From assembly GCA_035771175.1 (NCBI GenBank), contig CM069596.1:12667001-12731000 (forward strand): 64,000 nucleotides of DNA, in the 5' to 3' direction. This document shows positions 35,618 through 46,961 of this stretch, in pieces. Each line of letters opens with the position of its first letter. Positions within the stretch are counted from its first letter, which is position 1. Made by a program: the position numbers and the translations under genes. The notes under the pieces are model-generated. The model searched no databases. It saw only the letters and a list, made by a program, of their open reading frames with translations, and was not told where the DNA came from. This DNA is from Paratinospora sagittata (taxonomy: Eukaryota > Streptophyta > Magnoliopsida > Ranunculales > Menispermaceae).

Positions 35618-38068
35618 TTGCAATTGTTCATCAAGTTTTTTCCTTCTGAAAGCGTTGAGGGAATGGTAAAGTGGATTTAAGAATAGGAGGGTTATCCCTA
35701 AAGGTGATAAAACTCGGCTGGTATGGCCTCTCTTTTGGCTCGTCTTTCTTTAGCTCCTCTTGACTCGGCTCTTGCTCTTGAACACTTGGTGATGATGATG
35801 TTGTTGGCCCAGGTGTGTCCAAAAGGGGGGTGAATTGGACACTTTACACAAATTTAAAATCTGCAAACAATAAAGGCAATGGCATTAAAAGTGCAAAAAC
35901 AGATAAATAATGACACAACATATTTATAGTGGTTCAGCTTTTTGCCTACCTCCACTACCCAACCTCCTCAGTCAAGATTTCAAACACTTCACTAAATGAT
36001 CTTCTTCACAGGTGAAGACCAAACCTTTTACACCTCTCGACTTACAGGCTAGAGACTACCTATGGTTCTTAACTTATGGGCTTGAGAGCAACCTATGCTT
36101 TTCAACTTACGGGCGTGAGAACAACCTATGTTTCTCAACTTAAGGGCTTAAGAACAACCTATGCGCTCAGCTTGACTGGTATGAGAAAACCACTATCCAG
36201 AATACAAAGACAACGGATTCAACAATTTATATAACTACTGGTACAACTCTTGATACAGTCAAAAGAAATATAACTTGAAGTACAAATGTATCCTATGAAC
36301 AATCAGTCAAATTTCTCTTTCTGCAAAATGATGATATGAAGTTTGAATGCATTGAAGAATTTGAGTAAAAATTCGTTCACTTCGTTTTTAAAATATTTTC
36401 CCAAATGATATAAAAATGAACTCGAGAAGAAAATCTTTTGATTGAAAACTATTTCAGAAAGATAAAAATGAACTCAATTGCTTTTGAAAAATGAAGTAAA
36501 AAACTCTTAGTGTATTTTTCAAAAGATGCAATTAACTCGCAACAAGTTTGATTCAGTTCAAAAGTTTGAAGATGTGTTTTTATTTGTGGAACTGGTATAT
36601 ATATAGACTTAGTAGAGATATAGTTGTTGAGCATTTGAATTTGAATTTCAAAAAGAACGTTAGCTTATAACAGCTAGAATCTTTCATGAAAATGGTAAAA
36701 GCTATCTTCATGAATATGTTTTGATTTACTTCAAATAGTATGAATAAGGAAAGTCTTGATAAACATGATTCATGCACCAAAAAGACATTTCTGAGAAATT
36801 TGAAAAGTTCTGAGCATAGAAAGTTCTGAAAAAGTTTTTTTGAAAAGGTGTGCAATTATCATCTTTATGATAGTGTTGGATTAGCGTCTTGATAGTCAAT
36901 TAGCGTCCTGACGCATAATATCAACTTTTGTCATTTTGTTTCTTGAAGGCGCTCATATTCTATAACTGTCTTGCTGAATAGTGAAGTGAGGGCGCTACGG
37001 AAACGTAAGCGTCCCGACTTACTTTAAAAAATTTTAAAATGAAACTCGTGAGGGCACTACTTAGAGATTAGCGTCCTGCTAAACTGTGGAGTAAGGGTGC
37101 TATTGAAAGTAAGAGTCCTAACTTACTTGAAGTTTAAAACCAAACAAAGATAAAGGCACTACTCAATCGATTAGTGTCCTGACTCATTTTAAAAATCATT
37201 TAATGAGCTCGCTAACACCCTGTTAGCGCCCTGAACAGATTACTAGGTTGACTCAATGAGGACGCTACTAAAGTGTAAGCGTCGTAACAATGAAAAACAA
37301 TTTTCAACCCAGAGGACTGTCAGCGTCGTGATACTTGATTAAATCGTAAGTTTTTGAGATAAGTCTGACTTTGAAAACTCAATTAAATCAAGTAAAAAGA
37401 ATTCATCAAAAATTAAACTTTTGATTAAAATTATTTTGGTTTGCGAATCAGATCAAATGAATCAAGCATGAGATGAATGATATGCTAAAGAGTATTTGAG
37501 TAATGGTTCTTACAAAAATCTAGACATTTAAACCTTGACGTATTGATCATGATTGCTCAATTTTCCTTGTATGCTCAGCTTGTTGAGTGCTCTTTGATCT
37601 TAAATCTAATATTACTGAAATGCTCAAACAAGATCATTAAATAGAACAGGTGAGCAGTTTAGAACCATCAAAACGTTCACATTATGGGGTTCCTTGAGAT
37701 AACAAATGCAGGGGTGGCCTTCTTGTTTTTGCTTTGTATATCAACCCCTTCAACTTTTTTGCCACTCCTTAGAGTAATAGCAATACACTGCTCTTTAGGA
37801 TTAACCTGAGTATTGCTAGGGAATGAGCCTTGTTGTTGGGCGCTAATAGCTGTAGCAAGTTGCCCAATTTGAACATAAATATTCTTCACCGAAGTCTCCA
37901 AAGTATCCATTCTTGATTCGGTCTTGTCAATCTTTGCTTTAGAGTCCGCTATAAAACTACTCAAAAGGTCCTCCAAAGAAGGTTTATTCTCTTGTGCTTG
38001 CATATGTATGCTCGGTGGAGGTTGCAAAGTATTTCTTGTATTGGAGTAGGAAAATTTTTCATGATTAC
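35618..38068 (-). pseudogene. Athila-like gag fragment (C-terminal part)
   Basis: Begins in frame with NHEKFSYSN at the J LTR edge (38068) and continues through LEDLLSSFIADSKAKIDK, IGQLATAISAQQQG and TLRSGKKVEG to KKATPAF (37705), then, after S6, SSSPSVQEQEPSQEELKK to PQRFQKEKT near 35631, where a frameshift and stops occur. TLRSGK and the IGQLA-type helix are characteristic of Athila/Tat gag. Its first residues are what would follow the last gag codon of ATH1 at 46632. Confidence 0.82.
35802..37704 (-). repeat. S6: solo copia LTR, minus, inside Athila gag fragment
   Basis: 1903 bp. In its own sense it starts TGTTATCTCAAGGAACCCC (from 37704) and ends CTGGGCCAACA-type (35802). The end hairpin GTGTCCAA/TTGGACAC (35815-35842) has eight paired positions. 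Same subfamily as S2, S3 and S9. Flanks GATGT and AATGC match at only three of five positions, so the TSD is weak. TATATATA near 36594-36603 (minus). Confidence 0.85.
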
Positions 38069-39451
38069 TATCACACCCCGTTCTGTTATCGAGAAACAAT
38101 ATGCAACGAATCATATAACCGGAATGCAAACAAATATGGAAATCAACATAGATCTTTTATTCATCCTCCATTAATTAAGGAGGGCACAAGTACAAATGGT
38201 ACATTATGTTACATACACGAGTACGCAGAGGAAATACATCTACAAACACCCAAACACCTAGATCTACGTCGACATCCCGTTCTCTACGCCCCTCCTTCGC
38301 ACGTAGCTCCGATAGTTCTTGCCCTAGCATGCAACGTCTAAAAGCCTGAGGAAAATATCAACGGGGTGAGCTTAACAGCTCAGTGGTTCAAGCAAAGTAA
38401 ACGCAACGTTTACAGAAATAGTACATAGAATAATGCATTTCAAACCACATCAAGCAATACAATTATGAAATGCAGCAACATCCCCAATACCAACGTACAC
38501 GTGCCGTATAAAGTCATCTAGCAACTATGGAGTGCACTGAGGGTCGTGTACTTAATATCATCATGTGATGGTTCCCCTTTGAAATCACGGGACCAGGCGC
38601 AAAGCAGCTACAGGTCCTGCAAGCAAAGGCTCTCAATCGTATATCACGAGGGCTCTAATGGTCCGTCACAAAGACAATGAACCACCCTCATCAATAGTAT
38701 GCTATATGCATGAAGTAATGTAGCATGGTATCATGTATATAAACGAAGCAATGCCATGCTTATCATAAATTAAAAGAATACGCAAACCTATGCCTCAATC
38801 CCCACCTCGAGAATCTTGTCATCGCTTTGCCAGAACGTACGATGTCCATTTATGCAGCCATTAGACGAGCATTGCGCCCATGGCTTTCCTCTACCTTGAA
38901 TTGGACAACATTTCGGCACATCGTTGGATCTTGTAGTCCGTGGACCAGATCTTGGTGCATCTTGGGTCTCCAGGTGTTGTATACAACATCTTGGTGCATC
39001 GTTAGACTCTAGGTGGTGCAGACAGCGTCTCGGTGCTCCAAACATCTCGGCGCCTATTTGGACTCCCAAGAGCCATGAACAATATCAACATAATGCAAGG
39101 TTCCAAGCACTGTGGATGGCGTTTCGACGCTCCAAACATCACGAGGGAGGCGTAACCTTGACCCTCTCCCCTCAAAATGGTGCCCCCTCTCCGATTTATT
39201 GAAAATAATGAGGGAAGTTATCTGAGCACGTCCCTGGATACTTGGGCACATTTTCAAGCATTTTTTGGCAATTTTCTTGCACTTCGCTGGGTACCTCGTT
39301 AGGCACTTCATTAGGCATTTCATTGGGCTTAATTTGAGGAACCTCCATCCTCAGTTCTCGTTTCATGCTAAGTATAGCGTTTATGTGAACATTGTTGTTT
39401 TATGTCATTTATGATGTATTATCTAGTTGTTTCAATTTCTAGGGTGTTATA
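38069..39451 (-). repeat. J-type (GYP3 family) LTR in the rearranged block
   Basis: 1383 bp. In sense it starts TATAACACCCTAGAAATTG (39451) and ends GAACGGGGTGTGATA (38069), both terminal dinucleotides altered by a transition. It aligns with GYP3 5' LTR (46633-50545 without S8). No PBS follows its 3' end; the next bases are Athila gag. Confidence 0.85.
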
Positions 39452-42400
39452 GAATGCCTGTGAGCTGAGGTGGTAGAGCAAGCCTGTACACCAAGGGACC
39501 AATCCTCTCAAGGATCTAAAATGGTCCAATGAATCGAGTAGCTAACTTTCCTCTAACACTGAATCTCATCGGCCTCTTTTGTGGAGAAACCTTCAGAAGC
39601 ACTTGGTATCCCATAGCAAATTCCAATGGCTTGTGACGTTTGTCGAAGTAGCTCTTTTGCCTATTTGAGTTATCTTCAACTTCTTCCTGATCTGCTGTAT
39701 TTTCTCCGTCTGTGCCACAATTGTCTCTGGCCCCAAATCTGTGACTCTCCAACTTCAAACCAACAAGTAAGAGATCTACAAGGCCTTCCATAAAGAGCCT
39801 CAAATGGTGTCATTCCAATGCTAGCCTGATAGTTATTATTATAAGCAAATTTACACAGATGAAGATATTCATTCCAACTCCTACCAAATTCCAAAATGCA
39901 TGACCTAAGCATATTCTCAAGGATCTGAACAACCCTCTCAAACTGTTTGTCCATCTGAGTGTGAAATGCAGTACTGAGACGGAGCTGAGTTCTCATACGA
40001 TTCTGCATCACATGCCAAAATCTCGAAGTAAATCATGGATTTCTGTCCAACACAATCGAAGCAAGAACTCCATGTAGTCTCACAATCTCCCATAAATATA
40101 ATCTACTCAACCGGTCCATAAAATCTCTAGTGTTCATCGGAAGGAAATGCGTAGACTTTGTAAGACTGTAAAGAATTACCCAGATGGCATCGTATTTACC
40201 CAGAGACCTAGGAGATCCGACAATGAAATCCATTGTAATGTGTTCCCAGTTCCATTCTAGAATGGACAATAGTTGCATTTGTCTTCCAGGCCTTCGTTGC
40301 TCAACTTTTACTTGCTGAAACACTCCACACTTGCTAACATATTCAACTATGTCCTTCTTTATCCCATGCCACCAAATTGTACGCTTCATGTCATGGTACA
40401 TCTTGGTCGTTCCGGGTAAATGGTGTATAGTGATTTATGTGCCTCTCGAAGTAATTCATCTCTCAACTCTGGATCATACGGAATCCACAGTCTCTCCCCT
40501 AAAACCTCAGAATGCCATCTGCATCTTTCTGTCAATCAACTCGATTAGTACCGTCAGCCCGAGCATCATACATCCCAAAATCTAGACTATGTTGTTGCAG
40601 ATAGCTAATCCTCTGAATATGAGTGTCTAACAACTGTGCTTGCATCTGAGCACATATATCTAAAGATGGCTTAACGGAGCATATACTCATTATCGAAATC
40701 CTTTCCAACAGTCGCCACTCATTGGCCATATGATAAGCAATAATGTTCGTTTCAACTGTTTCCTACCCAATGCATTAGCAACAACATTAGTTTTCCCAGG
40801 ATGATACTTCAGGGCGAAGTCATAATCCTTAAGGAATTCAAGAGATCTATATTATCTCATATTCAACTCCTTCTAATCAAACAAGTACTTCAGACTCTTA
40901 TGATCATAACATAATGTGAACCTCTCGCCATATAAGTAATGTCTCCACAGCTTTAGAGCAAATACTACTGCCGCTAACTCCAAATCATGAATTGGGTAGT
41001 TCTTCTCCTGCACTTTCAACCATCTGGATGCATACTCAACAACTTTGTCGTCCTCCATCAGAACACAACCCAATCCTGCATGAAATGCATCGGTATAAAT
41101 CACCAACTCTTTCCCACGTTCTAGAAGTATTAATAATGGTGCGGTAGTTTTCTTTTTCTTCAACTCTGTAAAAGTTTCTTCACAGGCTTCAGTCCACAAA
41201 AAAAGAACATTCTTTTGGTTAGTTTTGTAAGTGGGGCAGCTAACTTCGAAAAGCCTTGTACAAGCTTCCTCTAGTCCCCTGCCAAACTGAGAAAACTCCT
41301 AATCTCCATCACTGTGGTCAGTCTTGGCCAATTGATAACTGCCTCAACCTTTGCATAATCCACAAAAATACCATTTGTACTAACCACATGACCCAAAAAC
41401 TTCACTTCAGAGATCCAAAACTCACACTTGCTGAGCATGGGATGTAGCCTGTGCTCCTTTAGTGTCTGCAAGGTGATCCTGAGGTGCTGCTCATGCTCCT
41501 ATCTAGTTTTGGAATATATCAAAATATCATCAATGAAGACTATGATGAAATGGTCAAGATACGTTCTGAACACCCTTTGCATTAAATCCATGGACATCGC
41601 AAGTGCGTTCGTCAACCCAAATGACATGACTAGAAACTCATAATTATCATATCTCATCCTAAAAGCAGTTTTCGTAACACCTTCCTTTCGAATCCTCAAC
41701 TAATGGTAGCTCGATCTCAAATCAATCTTGGAGAAGAACTTGACACCATTCAATTGATCAAATAGATCATTAATGTGAGGTAGAGGATATTTGTTCTTCA
41801 CTGTCACCTTGTTTAGCTGACGATAATCTATAAACAATCTGAGACTCTCATCCTTCTTCTTCACAAACAGAACTGGTGCTCCCCAAGGTGACTGATTAGT
41901 TGGATATTTAGATATGTTTTGAGGAGGTTTTAGATGAGTTTTAGGATGATTTATTCATTTATTAGGTTGGTTTATCTTAGTTTTGGTTTAGTTGTTAATT
42001 TAGTTAATTTTCGATATTTGATGCTTTATTTCGATGTTTAATTTTATAAGTTAGTTGATTTGATCTTATAAGTATTCTAATCATTGGTTTTGTAGGTGTT
42101 TAAATGTGTTTAAAGTCAACTTGGATGATGGAAACATGATACAAATTGTTGCAATGAAGATACAAAAAGAATGCAAGCCAAGAATGCAACTTGGCTAAGT
42201 CCATAAGAAAAGAAGACCGGGCACCACTGCGTTCAGGATGGGCGCCACGACGTCCAGATGTGAAGCTTGAAGTGGTGAAAACTGAAACTGGGCGCCGCAG
42301 CATCCACTGTGGGCACCGCGACACTGAGAGTGATAGAGAAATTGGAAAGTTTCTATTTTTGCGAGATTTCCTTATTCGACTTGGGACTTTCAATACAAAT

Positions 42401-43104
42401 TCCTATGGGCTTATAGCTATATATATTTCATTGTGTAGGGTTTCAAAGACATCATAAAAGGGAGAAAAAAGCAAGACGACTAGAAATGAAGCGGAGAAGA
42501 AGATCTTGAAGTTGGAGACAAGCTAGGGAGAAATATTCGATTCCAAGGCGTTGATAGTTTGATTTCTATGTTCAAGTTCAATTTTATGACCATGTTTTGT
42601 ATTTCTATTGTTCAAGTTATGAACTAAATTAGTATCTAAAAGGATAGATGGATTTGATACTTGATTCTAGTGTTAAGATTAGATTTATGTTTATTATTAA
42701 TTGATTCTTCATAGTTATTTATACTTTTATGGGTTTAATGCTTTTAATCTCTTGATCACGGATTGAATGATCATAGACTTTGGGGGCAGGACTCGAAAGA
42801 GGATTCCTTGGGTTGGATTAAGAAAAATATAACCTAAGATTATCATAGAATCGAGACTTCGAGAGGTTTATGATATCTTTTGAAGTTGTAGTAAAAAATC
42901 ACAAAGTGTAATGAGTTACTAGGATTTTGGTTTTTATCGAGAGATCAAAATCGTTTCCTTGGTGATATGTTCTAATTCGACACTCGAGAAAGAGAATTAG
43001 AGACTATAAGATTTTTGACTTATAAAAGTGAAGAACGTATTGATGATAAACATAGCTAATCTACATAGTTGACGGTTAGATGAAGTTGAACCTCTAGATC
43101 TTCC

Positions 43105-45261
43105 TGTTGATGTAACAACTCTCACCCGATTTTGTTTTGATGATTATAAAAAATATTCCTTATGATCACTAATGTCTTTGACTTAGTTATTTCAGTGCTA
43201 ACTAACTATATCAGATGGATTCAACTATCTCGTCAAAACGTGTGGATGGAACAATAAAACACGAAGATTCAAGAACTTCAAGTCTATAATCTTGTCTAGA
43301 ATCATAGTGCTATAGAGTCATTTTTACTTGTTCCAACCACAACATACTTTGTATCTTTTCTAAATCATGCATACATTATTATTTCTCATACATATAGGTT
43401 ATTAGATATTCATGCATGTATACTATTATCATATTGATCATGCACGCATATATATTATCATGTTTATCATGCAATCATATAGTTCAGGTTGATTTTCATG
43501 CATATCTATATCATTGTTAATCATGCACTCATGTTACCAACTTTGCATGGATTTCATCGGTTTACGTGTGTTGTATTGTATGTCTCAATCAACTTTGCAT
43601 GGATTTCATCGATTGTTTTACACGTGTTTATCTTCGCTCATTATGTTTTAATCTAATTTAAAATGTTTTCAAAGTTGGTTTATGTGTTTGAATATGCTTT
43701 AAACTTGTTTTGATCGAAAAATCAAGGTTTTGTCACTTTGGACTCCAAGGAACGCACTCTTGTGTTTTTGTCCCGAAACCCAGATTTTTCTGATCAGGGT
43801 TTGAGGAATGCACTCCTGCAAAAAAGGACAAAAGAGGAATTTTCATAGAAACTGTGTTTCTAATTGAAGAACCTCACTCCTATATCCAACAGAAAAATAG
43901 AGGAAAACACTCCTTCAATAAGGAAAACGCTTCCGCATTGGAGGAACTTTTTAAATTTCAAAGCAGCAATGCGCTCCTCATCTAAGGAACGCATTCCTAT
44001 GCCTCGGGCAGGTATCTTTCTATAAATACTATACTTTGCTCATTTGAGAGCAACTTTTGCAAAACATATGAACTTGTGCCTATATTCTTGTATTCGTATT
44101 TCCAAGTCTTAAACAAGTTCTTGAGCTAGTCTAAACATTTTTTGATTGCAAAAGTTCACTACATTTGAATATTTGATTCAACCTTTTGAAAAGTTCTCCT
44201 ATTTGTGTCAAAATCTTTAAGAAACTTGAAAGGTTTTCTTGAGTGTTTGATCAAGCCGTTCTTGAGTGTTTCCAACACATACTTGTTGAGTAATCTACAA
44301 GCTTCATCATACCTAAGTTGGGGAACATCTATTTTACGATTCATGTGTTGTGTTTGAGTTGAAATGGTTTTGTTGTTTGATTTACAATCTTATTAAAGCC
44401 GTTTTTCTCTATTGTGTGAAACTATATATGAGCTTTCAACTTATATCATCTTGGATAGTGGTTTCATTTGATATGTTTGATGCCTAACTTATATTGTTTG
44501 AATCAATTATTTTAATCATAACTTGTGCATATTGATTCACATACTTAAATACTTATATCTTTGAATCAATAAGTTTTGATTATTACTTGCATATTGATTC
44601 TTGTGCTTCATTCATCATATTTAGAATCAACATTTGATAATAGATGTACACACACGATTCTTGAACTTGCATAAACATCTTTTGAATCGTTTGCATGTAT
44701 TTGTGAACAACTATTTCAACATTGCACTTCACTTAATATATTATGGTTGGAATAGTAGAGATTTTTTATTTCAAGGTTGTATGCTAGAATTGTAAGAGAG
44801 TTCCTCAAACTTCTCTAAATATCATTTGTAACTTTAATGTATTTTTGACTTATTAGTCAACCAGGATTATACCTTTGTTTGTACGACTTCTAACCACGCC
44901 CGTAAGTTGGTTAGTGTACGGCTTCGAGCCACGCCCCCAAGTTGGTTAGGTTCATGGCTTCTAGTTACGCCCAAAAGTTAACTAGATTATACAACTTCTA
45001 GTCACGCACGTAAGTTGACTAGACTTGGTGGATTTGGGAAATCCTGATCGTCTGTGGTCAGGTAGTGGAGTAGGTTCTGGGGGAACCGAACCACTATAAA
45101 TCGTTGTGTCCATTTGTTTACATTTCCTGCACTTTATTGCTTTGCTTGTTATCTATAGTACGCACATATATTGTTTGATTATTTAACTGAAAGGGAATGC
45201 AAAAATCTGCCACGTCCAATTCACGCCCCCTCCCCCTCTTGGACGGTAATACTGGCCAACA
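43105..45261 (+). repeat. S7: solo copia LTR in ATH1 LTR
   Basis: 2157 bp, starts TGTTGATGTAACAACTC and ends TACTGGCCAACA. Flanks CTTCC (43100-43104) and CTTCT (45262-45266) are a one-mismatch TSD. TATAAATA at 44031-44038. Upstream is a set of AGGAACGCA(T)TTCCT-like palindromes (about 43750-44005); downstream is a hairpin array (44890-45022). End hairpin GTCCAA (45214-45219)/TTGGAC (45239-45244). It is the most diverged subfamily in the window. Confidence 0.9.
44890..45022 (+). promoter_or_regulatory. R/U5 hairpin array in S7
   Basis: Units: 44890-44914 (arms CTAACCAC and GTTGGTTAG, loop GCCCGTAA), a weaker one at about 44925-44949, 44961-44985 (arms CTAGTTAC and GTTAACTAG) and 44998-45022 (arms CTAGTCAC and GTTGACTAG, loop GCACGTAA). 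In each clear case the 3' arm has one extra T beside the closing C-G pair, and arm changes are matched on both sides. Confidence 0.7.
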
Positions 45262-45485
45262 CTTCTTTTCTTGATATTACTTCATTATTTGATTGCTTTT
45301 CTATTTACTTTTCTTTAGTTATTTAATTTACTTGAATCCTATATTTTGATCGTTTAGATAAAGTTAATAATTGGTGAAAACCATATTCAGTAAAGAGTGT
45401 ATGATCTATGAGGACAATAACCCGATTCTGATCGATATTTTATAACTTGACACCGTACGCTTGCGGTTTATCACGTACAAGTTTT

Positions 45486-45502
45486 TGGCACCGTTGTCGG
45501 GG
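45486..45502 (+). promoter_or_regulatory. ATH1 primer-binding site (tRNA-Asp)
   Basis: TGGCACCGTTGTCGGGG closely matches the PBS used by Athila/Tat elements (complement of the 3' end of Asp tRNA), with two transition differences. It independently supports the Athila assignment. Confidence 0.88.
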
Positions 45503-45628
45503 ATTGTTTCACTCTATTTTTGCTAATATCATTAGTAATTGATTTAGATTTTAATCTAGACTTTTTTCTGGAATTTTTTTAATTTTTTTCTTTATTTCTA
45601 TTTTCTAGGTTAATTGAAGTTTATGTAG

Positions 45629-46632
45629 GGAGCTAGAAGTTTTAAAGTAGTACCATTAGATCCTGGGATTGAATGTACTTTCAGACGTCTAAGAAGAGAG
45701 AGAAGAGCACAATAAGAAGCAATGGACGCTAAAAATAACCAATTACTCCTTCGGGATTACTTCAGGCCAGTAATTCAAGACAATTACTCTGGAATAGTGA
45801 GAACGCCTATCAATGCAAATAATTTCGAGTTGAAGCTGGCGTTGATAACGATGGTTCAACAACACCAATATGGGGGTTCTCCAATAGAAGATCCAATGAT
45901 CCACTTACAATAATTCTTAGAGAAATGCGACACTGTTAAAATTAATGGTGTAAGTGAGGAAACTATCTCATTGAGGTTGTTCCCATTCTCTTTGAGGGAC
46001 AAGGCTAAGGCTTGGTTGCAAGGGTTGCAACCCGAAAGTGTTGCTACATGGGAAAAATTAGTTCAATTTTTTTTTTCGAAAGTTCTTTCCATTGACAAAG
46101 ATGGCCCAATTGCGTGCTGAAATTAGTCAATTTAAACATTGGAGACCGAGTCACTGTATGAGTCATGGGAACGATTTAATGAGTTGCCGAAGAAGCATCC
46201 ACAACATGGTTTTCAAGTGTGGATACAAATTCAAATGTTTTACAATGGGATGATCGTTCCTACATGGACTTTAGTAGATGTTGTAGCTGGTGGTACTTTG
46301 TTGAGAAAACGATAGAGGAAGCTGTCCATTTATTGGAAGAAATGGCTTCCAACACTTATGAGATTCCTAGTGAGAGGTCTTTGGTGAAGAAAGTGGCTGG
46401 TTTGTTCGAGGTTGATCCCATTACAGCATTGGTGACACAAATGTTGACGTTATCTCATCAGATTGCTTCAATACACAAAGCACAACCATCCATTGAAAAT
46501 GTGGCAACAACAAGTATGGGGTATTCGGGAGTAGTCACCAATGAAGAACAAGCAAATTACGTGAATAACCGAGGGTACAATTATAGGAGTAATGCTCCAG
46601 TCCCAAATTAGTACCATCCGAGGATTCAAAAC
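45629..46632 (+). pseudogene. ATH1 gag pseudogene (N-terminal part)
   Basis: Residues around VPLDPGIECTFRRLRRER open the frame; a TAA occurs at 45713-45715, then MDAKNNQLLLRDYF and NNFELKLALITMVQQ, a TAA at 45911-45913, then LRLFPFSLRDKAKAWL and a frameshift near 46075. The later part (46219-46611) includes EEAVHLLEEMASNTYEIPSE and ends YRSNAPVPN, a TAG at 46609-46611, then YHPRIQN, where the GYP3 LTR starts. The FPFSLRDKAKAWL block is diagnostic of Athila-type gag. Non-functional. Confidence 0.88.
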
Positions 46633-46961
46633 TGTAACAACCTAGAAAATTGAAACAAATAGATAATACATCATAACATGACATAAAACAATAGTGTTCG
46701 CATGAACACTGTACTCAACATGGAATAACAATTGAGGATTTAGGTTCGTTGATTTAAGCCCAATGAAGTACCCAGCGAAGTGCCTGAAAACCCTGAAAAA
46801 GTGCCCAAGTACCTAGGTATGTGCCCAGGACGTGCTTGGGCAAGTTTCGTGACCTTTTCATAAATAGGAGGGGGGATTCTCCCTCCTCCAAACCATTATC
46901 TACGCTTCTCAAACCCTCAGAAACGCTGAGACTTTCCCTGAGATGTTTGGAACGTCGAGAT

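Larger units (their letters stand above)
35593..39451 (-). mobile_element. Rearranged insertion in GYP2: J-type LTR plus Athila gag fragment
   Basis: GYP2 pol is collinear on either side, so this is an insertion. Reading minus: a J-type (GYP3 family) LTR (39451 to 38069), an Athila-like gag segment (38068 to 35618, with S6 inside), and only the last 25 bp of a second J-type LTR (35617 to 35593), which abuts GYP2. Outer ends are therefore those of a J element, but the interior is Athila gag. Flanking 5-mers TGAAG and GAATG do not match exactly. Confidence 0.75.
22262..41892 (-). mobile_element. GYP2: minus-strand Ty3/gypsy, heavily interrupted and truncated
   Basis: GYP2 DNA is 22262-22302, 33584-35286 (3' LTR), 35287-35592 and 39452-41892 (pol). 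Everything between is later insertion. The 5' part (start of pol, gag, 5' LTR) was cut off by ATH1 at 41893 and is not recognisable to the right. Pol matches GYP4 and GYP1 in domain order. Several stops and shifts; inactive. Confidence 0.85.
35287..41892 (-). pseudogene. GYP2 pol pseudogene
   Basis: Reading right to left: RT (41892 to about 41270; [10 protein letters not shown] near 41530), RNase H (about 41200-40870; IYTDAF), integrase zinc region (about 40400-40290), integrase core with DRNP near 40033 and a retained Glu in QFERVVQ, the C-terminal integrase domain (about 39680-39516), then after the block 35593-39451, HVSMLRKYYPDS and a degraded tail (35592-35430). A PPT-like TCTCCCCATCTTAGG (plus strand) abuts the LTR at 35287. 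The frame is broken into at least seven pieces. RT is truncated upstream where the ATH1 LTR begins. Confidence 0.87.
41893..45479 (+). repeat. ATH1 5' LTR, split by S7
   Basis: Starts TGATTAGTTGGATATTTAG and ends TATCACGTACA, six bases before the PBS. Net length without S7 and one TSD is about 1.4 kb. The region 42190-42340 holds repeated GGGCGCCGCGRC-like phrases. A following PBS makes this a 5' LTR. Confidence 0.82.
41893..46632 (+). mobile_element. ATH1: Athila-like Ty3/gypsy, 5' part only
   Basis: LTR (41893-45479, with S7 inside), PBS for tRNA-Asp (45486-45502), untranslated leader and the N-terminal half of gag to 46632, where GYP3 begins. The rest of ATH1 is not found to the right within the window; a matching gag continuation is at 38068-35618 in opposite orientation. 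It is inserted in GYP2 RT after GTGAC (41888-41892); the partner TSD is not found. Confidence 0.85.

Noticed and set aside
38788..39323. Cys/Arg-rich frames of about 60-93 codons
   Set aside because: Inside a J-type LTR and not preserved in the related LTR at 49423-50545.
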